Part shown: positions 57,923-64,000 of the stretch, one piece after another
How the letters are laid out: each line of letters opens with the position of its first letter
Position numbering within the stretch: the stretch's first letter is position 1
NCBI GenBank assembly: GCA_951813575.1
Contig: OX638375.1
Location: 3,624,752-3,688,751 of the forward strand
Direction: 5' to 3'
From: Candidatus Binatia bacterium
GTDB taxonomy: Bacteria > Desulfobacterota > Binatia > UBA9968 > JAJDTQ01
Length of the DNA: 64,000 nucleotides
The notes under the pieces: model-generated
The model's input: only the letters and a program-made list of their open reading frames with translations
The model's database searches: none
Told to the model about the DNA's origin: nothing
Made by a program: the position numbers and the translations under genes

Positions 57923-58021
57923 TCGCGGTTGAACACGGTTCCTGATAGGAGTAATTTCCGATAGCCCCTCTTGAGGAGGCAGTCAGGGCGCCGGAGCGCG
58001 GGGCGCCGATGGAGGACAGCG

Positions 58022-59143
58022 ATGTCGGATGTAAGACCGGGGTTGGAAGGGGTGATGGCCGGGGAGACGGCCATCTGTTCGGTGCGCCCGGAGGGCGAGC
58101 TGATCTACCGGGGCTACGACGTGCACGACCTGGCGGAGCAGGCGAGCTTCGAAGAGGTGGCCTACCTGGTGCTGTTCGGCAGGCTGCCCAACCGGGCGGA
58201 GCTGGAAGGGTTCGACGCGGAGCTGAGGTCCCACCGGGCGCTGCCGCCGGGGGTGGTGGAGAGTCTGGAGCTGCTGCCTTCGGATGCGGTGCCCATGGAC
58301 GCGCTGCGTACGGCAGTGTCGGCGCTGGCGCTCTACGACCCGGACGCGGGCGACGATTCGCGCGACGCCAACCTGCGGAAGGCCACCCGGCTGCTGGCGC
58401 GGCTGGCCACGGCGGTGGCGGCGCTGCACCGGCTCTCCCGGGGTTTGGAGGTGGTGGCGCCGGACCCAGGGCTCAACCACGCGGCCAACTTCCTGTACAT
58501 GCTGCGGGGGGAGCGGCCGGAGGAGTTCGAGGCGAGGGTGCTGGAGGTGACGCTGATCCTGTACATGGAGCACGAGTTCAACGCCTCGACGTTCACGGCG
58601 CGGGTGATCGCCTCGACGCTGGCGGACCTGTACGGCGCGGTGGTGGGTGCGATAGCGGCGCTCAAGGGGCCGCTCCACGGCGGCGCCAACGAGAAGGCCA
58701 TGGACGTGATCCTGGAGATTGGCGTGCCCGAGCGGGCGGAGGCGTGGGTGGAGGAGAGCCTGCGGCAGAAGAAGCGGGTGATGGGATTCGGCCACCGGAT
58801 CTACAAGACCGCGGATTCGCGGGTGGAGGTGGCCAAGAAGTGGGGGGCGCTGTTGGGCAAGCAGCTCGACGACACGCGGTTGAGCGACATCTGCATCACG
58901 GTGGAGGATGTGATGCGTCGGGAGAAGAACCTGTGCCCCAACGTGGACTTCTATGCCGCGCCCATCTACCACATGATGGAGATTCCCATTGCCCTCAACA
59001 CGCCGATCTTCGCCATGAGCCGTGTGGTGGGCTGGTCGGCGCACGTCATCGAGCAGATCGACAACAACCGCCTGTTCCGGCCCAACTCCCGGTACGTGGG
59101 CGCCACCGATCTCGAGTTCCAGCCGCTCGACCGCCGCGGCTGA
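58022..59143 (+). CDS. Citrate synthase/2-methylcitrate synthase
   Basis: A 373-residue type II-like small citrate synthase that condenses oxaloacetate with acetyl- or propionyl-CoA. Catalytic residues are His in KGPLHGGANEKAM, His in MGFGHRIYKT and Asp in NVDFYAAPIYHMM. The length fits the short dimeric form. Citrate and methylcitrate synthases cannot be separated by eye; the acyl-CoA genes on both sides make a CoA-consuming role in this pathway likely. ATG at 58022 behind GGAGG. Confidence 0.88.
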   Translation: MSDVRPGLEGVMAGETAICSVRPEGELIYRGYDVHDLAEQASFEEVAYLVLFGRLPNRAELEGFDAELRSHRALPPGVVESLELLPSDAVPMDALRTAVSALALYDPDAGDDSRDANLRKATRLLARLATAVAALHRLSRGLEVVAPDPGLNHAANFLYMLRGERPEEFEARVLEVTLILYMEHEFNASTFTARVIASTLADLYGAVVGAIAALKGPLHGGANEKAMDVILEIGVPERAEAWVEESLRQKKRVMGFGHRIYKTADSRVEVAKKWGALLGKQLDDTRLSDICITVEDVMRREKNLCPNVDFYAAPIYHMMEIPIALNTPIFAMSRVVGWSAHVIEQIDNNRLFRPNSRYVGATDLEFQPLDRRG

Positions 59144-59164
59144 TGGGTTGAACCAGCCGAGCCC

Positions 59165-61627
59165 ATGGCGGAGTCGCAGACCGCACCACAGGCGCTGGAC
59201 GGCGTAAGGGTCCTGGAGCTGGCGGGGGCCGAGGGCGAGTACTGCGGCAAGCTTCTGGCGGACTTCGGCGCCGAGGTCATCAAGGTGGAGCCGCCCGGCG
59301 GCAGCCCCTCCCGCGGCGAGCCGCCGTTCAGGGACCACCGGCCGGGACCGGACCGAAGCCTTCCCTTCCTCTACTTCAACGCCAACAAGAAAAGCGTCAC
59401 CGCCGACCTCGGCACCGAGGCGGGCCGGGACCGTGTCCGGCGGCTGGCGCGCACCGCGGACGTGGTGGTGGAGAGCGCCGTGCCCGGTACGCTGGCCGCC
59501 ATGGGATTGGCGTACGCGGACCTGCGGGCGGCCAACCCCCGGCTGGTCTACGCGTCGGTCACGGCATTCGGCCAGACCGGGCCTTACAGCCGGTACCGCT
59601 GGTCCGGGCTGGTGGCGTTCGCCATGGGCGGGCTCATGTACGTGAGCGGCAAGCCGTCGGCGCCGCCGGCGAACGCGCCGGGGGCGCAGGCGTTCCTGGT
59701 GGGTTCGGCCCACGCCGCCCTGGCGGTCCTCATGGCGCTGTGGCGCGTTCGCCATGGCGGCTCGGGACAGCACATCGACGTATCGATGATGGATTGCCTG
59801 GCGGCCATGGAGAACATGGTGTCGCGTTCCGCCTCCACCGGCGTGCATCCCCGCCGGGACGGCACCCAGCACCGCTTCGCCACCCCCGGGACCATCTACG
59901 GCTGCCGCGACGGCTTCGTGCACATCTTCGTCACCAACTCCCAGCCGGGGGCCTGGGACCGGTTCGTGGACTGGCTGGGGCAGCCGGAGGCTCTCACGGC
60001 CGACGAGTTCAACGACCCCGTCTACCGCCGCGCCCACGTGGCGGAGGTGGACGGGGTGGTCTCGGCGGTGCTGGCCGGGCTGCCCAAGGAGAAGGTCTAC
60101 GAGGAGTTGCAGGCCCGCCACATCCCGTGCGCCCCGGTGAACACGCCGCTGGAGTTCGTGCGCGACCGCCACATCGAGTCCCGCGGCTTCGTGGTCGACA
60201 CGGTGCACCCGCGCCTCGGTCCCATGGAGTTTCCGGGCCGGGCCTACAAGACCGGAAGCTGGCGGTTCCGGCACCACGCTCCGGCGGTGGGAGAGCACGA
60301 ACGTGAGCTGCTCGGCGGCGGGGAGCCGGCGCCGGTTCATCCGCGTCGCGCCGAGCCGGCGATGCCGGACACCGCACCGGACGGGACGGGGCGGGTCGCG
60401 CATCCAGCCCTAAAAGCCGCGGCGCCGGGCGCGCTGCCCTTGGAAGGCATTCGCGTCGCCGACTTCACGCACATGGTCGCCGGCCCTTACGGCACCATGC
60501 AGCTTGCCTACTTCGGCGCCGAGGTCATCAAGATCGAGTCCCGGGCTCGGCCGGACACCTGGCGCATCCGCGAGGGCAACAAGGATGTGGAGGCGTCGCT
60601 GCCCTTCGCCGACCACAACCGCAACAAGTTGTCGGTCACCGCCAACCTCAAGACCGAAGAGGGCAGGGAGGTGGCGCGCCGCATCATCGCCGAGAGCGAC
60701 GTGGTGGTGGAGAACTTCAGCGTCGGGGTCATGGACCGTTTGGGCCTGGGCTACGAGGAGCTCAAGGCGGTGAAGCCGGACATCATCATGATCCGCCTCC
60801 AGGGACTCGGCACCACCGGCCCCCGGAAGAACTACGTGACCTGGGGTCCCAGCCTGATGCCCTTCTCCGGCATGACCTGGCTGTGGAACCACCCCGACGG
60901 CGGCGCGCCCGTGGGTTCGCAGACCTCCTACCCCGACTACATCGTCTCCGTCCACATGGCGTTCGTGCTCATGGCGGCCCTGCATCACCGCGCCGGCACC
61001 GGGGAAGGGCAGTTCATCGACATCGCCCAGGGCGAGGTCACGGCGTCGCTCATCGGACCGGCGCTGCTGGACGGCCTGGTCCACGGCCGCGCTCCGGAGC
61101 CCGTGGGGAACCGCGGCCACGGGGACGCACCCCACGGCTGCTATCCCTGCCGGGGCGATGACGCTTGGTGCGCCATCGCCGTGGGCGACGACGAGGAATG
61201 GCGGCGTTTCCGGGCGGCTACGGGCAACCCGGCGTCGCTCGGGGACGAGCGGTTCGCCACGGCGGCGTCGCGTTGCGCCAACGCCGACGCCCTGGACGCG
61301 ACGGTATCCGAGTGGACGCGCGAGCGCAGCCCGCGCGAGGTCATGGAGGCGCTTCAGGCGAACGACGTAACCGCCGGGATGGTGTCCGACGGCACCACGC
61401 TCGTCACCGATCCGCATTTGCGTTTCCGAGACTCCGTCGTCGAGCACGAGCATCCGCGCCAGGGCCGGCTGACGTTGCCAGGTATCGTCATGAAGCTCTC
61501 CGACACGCCGGGAGAGATCCGCCGCCCCGCCCCGCTGCTGGGTCAGGACACTCACGCGGTCCTGAACGGACTGCTCGGACTGACCGAAGAGGAGATCCGC
61601 GGCCTGGAGGCCGCGGGGGCGTTTTGA
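59165..61627 (+). CDS. Fusion of two family III CoA-transferase domains
   Basis: An 820-residue protein with two complete CaiB/BaiF domains. The first (about 1-395) has GVRVLELAGAEGEYCGKLLA and VTAFGQTGPYSRYRW; after an Ala/Pro-rich linker the second (about 420-820) has IRVADFTHMVAGPYGTMQLA, QGLGTTGPRKNYVTWGPS and FSGMTWLWNHPDGG. The halves match, respectively, the separate proteins at 45488-46684 and 46684-47901. One chain therefore replaces the two-gene pair. It follows citrate synthase by 21 bases. Confidence 0.88.
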   Translation: MAESQTAPQALDGVRVLELAGAEGEYCGKLLADFGAEVIKVEPPGGSPSRGEPPFRDHRPGPDRSLPFLYFNANKKSVTADLGTEAGRDRVRRLARTADVVVESAVPGTLAAMGLAYADLRAANPRLVYASVTAFGQTGPYSRYRWSGLVAFAMGGLMYVSGKPSAPPANAPGAQAFLVGSAHAALAVLMALWRVRHGGSGQHIDVSMMDCLAAMENMVSRSASTGVHPRRDGTQHRFATPGTIYGCRDGFVHIFVTNSQPGAWDRFVDWLGQPEALTADEFNDPVYRRAHVAEVDGVVSAVLAGLPKEKVYEELQARHIPCAPVNTPLEFVRDRHIESRGFVVDTVHPRLGPMEFPGRAYKTGSWRFRHHAPAVGEHERELLGGGEPAPVHPRRAEPAMPDTAPDGTGRVAHPALKAAAPGALPLEGIRVADFTHMVAGPYGTMQLAYFGAEVIKIESRARPDTWRIREGNKDVEASLPFADHNRNKLSVTANLKTEEGREVARRIIAESDVVVENFSVGVMDRLGLGYEELKAVKPDIIMIRLQGLGTTGPRKNYVTWGPSLMPFSGMTWLWNHPDGGAPVGSQTSYPDYIVSVHMAFVLMAALHHRAGTGEGQFIDIAQGEVTASLIGPALLDGLVHGRAPEPVGNRGHGDAPHGCYPCRGDDAWCAIAVGDDEEWRRFRAATGNPASLGDERFATAASRCANADALDATVSEWTRERSPREVMEALQANDVTAGMVSDGTTLVTDPHLRFRDSVVEHEHPRQGRLTLPGIVMKLSDTPGEIRRPAPLLGQDTHAVLNGLLGLTEEEIRGLEAAGAF

Positions 61628-61638
61628 CGAGTCAGTCA

Positions 61639-61752
61639 CAGCCGTCATCCGTGCCGCCGCAGCCGTCATCCGTGCCGCCGCAGCCGTCATCCGTGCCGCC
61701 ACAGCCGTCATCCGTGCCGCCACAGCCGTCATCCGTGCCGCCACAGCCGTCA
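61639..61752 (+). repeat. 21-bp tandem repeat, five copies plus a partial
   Basis: CAGCCGTCATCCGTGCCGCC plus A or G is repeated from 61639 to 61743 with only that final base varying, then a truncated copy runs into the palindrome GTCACCCCGGG. The near-identity suggests recent expansion by slippage. It lies just after the fused CoA-transferase gene and is not coding. Confidence 0.85.
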
Positions 61753-61853
61753 CCCCGGGCTTGACCCGGGGTCCAGAGGCGGGCCGGGGCAGGGGAGGCC
61801 AGGCCGAACGGTTCAGCGGTCCCGCCTGGACCCCGGATCAAGTCCGGGGTGAC
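61749..61853. repeat. Pair of REP-like palindromes in inverted orientation
   Basis: ACCCCGGG/CCCGGGGT (61752-61772) and ACCCCGGA/TCCGGGGT (61830-61850) are each hairpins with a five-base loop. The outer sequence GTCACCCCGG(G/A)CTTGA occurs at one end and in reverse complement at the other. The two copies thus form a head-to-head doublet about 105 bases long, like BIME units. The related single palindrome is at 16380-16416. Confidence 0.75.
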
Positions 61854-61965
61854 GGGTGCGGAGTCCGGGGTGATGTCGAGGCTTCCGTTACACTGGGACT
61901 TCCGGGGCGACGACTCGAGCAAGGGCGGGTTGTTCTCATGGTAACGAAAGGAGTAAGGGAAAGGC

Positions 61966-62751
61966 ATGGACTACAAAGCCATCGTATTCGAGCGAAAGGA
62001 CGGCATCGCCTACGTTACGCTAAACCGGCCCGAGGTGCTGAACGCCCGCAACCGGCAGATGCGCGAGGAGCTCATCGCCGCGGTGACGGCGATCCGGTCG
62101 GACCCGGAGGTGCGGGTGGTGATCCTCACCGGCGCCGGAGAGCGGTCGTTTTCCGCGGGCCGGGACCTCAAGGAGGCGGCCCAGGAGAAGGTGGGCGTGG
62201 TGGCGGCCCGGCAGGCGAAGATGGAGGTCGGCGACACCGAGATGATCGCCCGGCTCAACAAGCCGGTGATCGCCGCCATCAACGGCTTCGCCCTGGGCGG
62301 CGGCTGCGAGCTGGCGCTGGCCTGCGACATCCGGGTGGCGGTGGAAGGGGCCAAGGTGGGCCTTCCGGAGGTCTCCCGCGGCATGATCCCCGGCAGCGGC
62401 GGCACCCAGCGGCTGTCCCGGGTGGTGGGCCTCGGCAAGGCGCTGGAGCTGATCCTCACGGGCGGCGTCATCGACGCCGAGGAAGCCTGCCGCATCGGCC
62501 TCGTGAACAAGGTGGTGCCACGGGACCAGCTCATGGCCGCGGCCGAGGAGTACGCCCGGGCCATCGCCACCAAGGCGCCGATAGCGGTGGTGTTCGCCAA
62601 GGAGGCGGTGCGCGAGGGCTACGAGATGTCCCTGGACGACGGCCTGCGTTTGGAGACCGACCTCTCGGCGCTGCTCCGGACCACCGAGGACGTCAAGGAA
62701 GGGGCCCGGGCCTTCGTGGAAAAGCGCGCGCCGCAGTGGCGCGGACAGTGA
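61966..62751 (+). CDS. Enoyl-CoA hydratase/isomerase family protein
   Basis: A 261-residue crotonase-fold enzyme. IAYVTLNRPEVLNARNRQM, GAGERSFSAGRDLKE (oxyanion hole and CoA site), AAINGFALGGGCELALACDI and the catalytic-loop region LPEVSRGMIPGSGGTQRLSR with its Glu are in place. It would hydrate an enoyl-CoA such as that made by the acyl-CoA dehydrogenase. The ATG at 61966 has AAAGGC closest to it and AAAGGAG further upstream. It sits 30 bases before the TPP-enzyme gene. Confidence 0.92.
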   Translation: MDYKAIVFERKDGIAYVTLNRPEVLNARNRQMREELIAAVTAIRSDPEVRVVILTGAGERSFSAGRDLKEAAQEKVGVVAARQAKMEVGDTEMIARLNKPVIAAINGFALGGGCELALACDIRVAVEGAKVGLPEVSRGMIPGSGGTQRLSRVVGLGKALELILTGGVIDAEEACRIGLVNKVVPRDQLMAAAEEYARAIATKAPIAVVFAKEAVREGYEMSLDDGLRLETDLSALLRTTEDVKEGARAFVEKRAPQWRGQ

Positions 62752-62781
62752 CCGCCCTGGGACCTCAACACGGGAGACAAT

Positions 62782-64000
62782 ATGGCTGAATACGGCTCCG
62801 ACCTCATCGTGGACATGCTCAAGAGCCTTGGCATCAAGTACGCGGCCCTGAACCCCGGGGCGAGTTTTCGCGGCATCCACGACTCGCTGGTGAACTACAA
62901 CGGCAACAAGAACCCGGAGATGATCGTCTGCTGCCACGAGGAGATCGCCGTGGCCGTGGCCCACGGCTACGCCAAGGCCACCGGCGAGCCCATGGCCGCA
63001 ATCGTGCACGACGTGGTGGGCCTCCAGCACGCCTCCATGGCCATCTACAACGCCTGGTGCGACAAGGCGCCGGTGCTGGTGCTGGGCGGCACCGGGCCCA
63101 TGGACACCACCAAGCGGCGCCCCTGGATCGACTGGATCCACACCGCGCTGGTGCAGGGCAACTTCGTGCGCGACATCGTCAAGCTCGACGACCAGCCCAT
63201 GAGCCTGGGCGCCCTGCCCAACTCCATCCTGCGGGGCTACCGGGTGGCCATGACCGAGCCCAAGGGGCCGGTCTACCTGTGCTTCGACCTCGATCTGCAG
63301 GAATCGCGGTTGCCGGAAGCCATGGCGCAGTCCATGCCGGCGCCGGACCGGTTCCGGCCGCCGGTGCCGGTCCAGGCGGAGCAGGGCGCCATCGAGGAGG
63401 CCGCGGAGTGGCTCTGTGGAGCGCAGAACCCGCTCATCATAGCGGACTACCTGGGCCGCAACCCCCGGTCCATGCTGTCGCTGGTGGAGCTGGCAGAGGC
63501 CCTGGGGGCGCCGGTGGTGGACCGGGGCGCTCGCCACAACTTCCCCAACACCCATCCCCTGGACCTGAGCGGCCGGGAGAAGGAGCTGGTGGGCGAGGCC
63601 GACGTGATCCTGGGGCTGGACGTCATGGACCTCTACGGCGCGCTGCACCGGCACGATGCCAAGACCCAGACTTCGGCGCCCGCGTTCCAGCCCGGCTGCA
63701 AGATCATCAACGTGACCCTGGCGGACTTCGCCATCAAGAGCTGGTCCACCGAGTACATGGAACTGTCGCCCGTGGACCTGCCGATACTGGCCGACACCAG
63801 CGTCTTCGTGCCCGCCCTGACCGAGGCGGTCCGGCGCCTGGGCGGCCCCGAGCAGGCCGTGAAGGACGACCGCTGCCGGGCGCTGGAGCAGCGCCACCGG
63901 GAGATCCGCGAGGAGAGCCAAGCCATGTTGCGGAAGCGCTGGGACGAAAGCCCCATCTCGCCGCCGCGCATGTCCCAGGAGATCTGGGAGGTGATCAAGG
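62782..64000 (+). CDS. Thiamine diphosphate-dependent enzyme, acetolactate-synthase-like (partial, cut by window end)
   Basis: The first 406 codons are visible. The start, GSDLIVDMLKSLGIKYAAL, and VCCHEEIAVAVAHGYAKATG supply the PYR domain with the catalytic Glu near residue 53. The central domain begins near NPLIIADYLGRNPRSMLSLV. The PP domain with the GDG motif lies beyond the window. It could be a decarboxylase or synthase for a 2-oxo acid or an oxalyl-CoA-type substrate; the CoA-transferases nearby keep an oxalyl-CoA decarboxylase-like role open. GGGAG precedes the ATG. Confidence 0.82.
   Translation, partial: MAEYGSDLIVDMLKSLGIKYAALNPGASFRGIHDSLVNYNGNKNPEMIVCCHEEIAVAVAHGYAKATGEPMAAIVHDVVGLQHASMAIYNAWCDKAPVLVLGGTGPMDTTKRRPWIDWIHTALVQGNFVRDIVKLDDQPMSLGALPNSILRGYRVAMTEPKGPVYLCFDLDLQESRLPEAMAQSMPAPDRFRPPVPVQAEQGAIEEAAEWLCGAQNPLIIADYLGRNPRSMLSLVELAEALGAPVVDRGARHNFPNTHPLDLSGREKELVGEADVILGLDVMDLYGALHRHDAKTQTSAPAFQPGCKIINVTLADFAIKSWSTEYMELSPVDLPILADTSVFVPALTEAVRRLGGPEQAVKDDRCRALEQRHREIREESQAMLRKRWDESPISPPRMSQEIWEVIK

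Noticed and set aside
61632..61967. Repeats at 61639-61752 as a CRISPR array or as a coding repeat protein
   Set aside because: The 21-bp units are contiguous with no spacers, and neither strand gives a start with a ribosome binding site.

Overview
The window is a GC-rich, densely coded bacterial chromosome segment with no rRNA, tRNA or phage genes. It combines a carotenoid cluster, molybdenum/formate enzymes, many family III CoA-transferases and TctC-type binding proteins, and two single-base frameshifts in otherwise conserved genes. That looks like a metagenome-assembled proteobacterium-like lineage of the Tectomicrobia, Binatota or former Deltaproteobacteria kind. This placement is an impression from gene content, not a phylogenetic result.

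Layout. 1-4016: the end of a type I restriction locus (hsdR plus a YgjP-type metalloprotease). 4066-8365: housekeeping and accessory enzymes (amidase, a frameshifted molybdopterin-binding-like gene, LCMT-type methyltransferase, SRPBCC protein, YbgA-like protein). 8483-14310: a tightly coupled carotenoid operon, crtI-crtB-crtU-like-crtYcd-Rieske oxygenase, which predicts an aromatic and probably oxidised carotenoid. 14402-16307: an HtrA-like protein lacking catalytic His and Ser, then a PEP mutase/isocitrate lyase-family lyase. 16478-28725: an MFS carrier apparently starting at ATT, a nitrate-reductase-associated protein, then formamidase, amide channel, FmdB, CrcB, a MobA-MoaD fusion, aldehyde:ferredoxin oxidoreductase and NAD-linked formate dehydrogenase. 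This reads as a formamide to formate to CO2 route with part of its cofactor supply.

28795-28866 encodes a 23-residue predicted membrane peptide on the minus strand with its own promoter and strong ribosome binding site. 29187-43716 is mostly minus strand: LemA/TPM/nucleotidyltransferase-like operon, ClpP, a DAO-type oxidase with threonine aldolase and RodZ, a DUF3179 protein, SDR with aminotransferase, an RND/MMPL exporter, a frameshifted MpaB-like oxygenase and an aldo/keto reductase. The DUF3179 gene is the highlight. An in-frame UGA replaces the first Cys of its conserved WCPLC motif, and a perfect hairpin lies 13 nt downstream, so it is probably a selenoprotein of a type I do not recognise.

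43831-64000 is acyl-CoA metabolism: acyl-CoA dehydrogenase, four CoA-transferase genes (two adjacent genes and one gene that is a fusion of the same two types), citrate synthase, enoyl-CoA hydratase and a TPP enzyme cut by the window end. Within it lies a minus-strand operon of radical SAM protein with unusual cysteine spacing, amidohydrolase, DUF35 protein, thiolase-like protein without the nucleophilic Cys, and two TctC binding proteins. REP-like palindromes with 21-bp tandem repeats occur at two intergenic loci about 45 kb apart.
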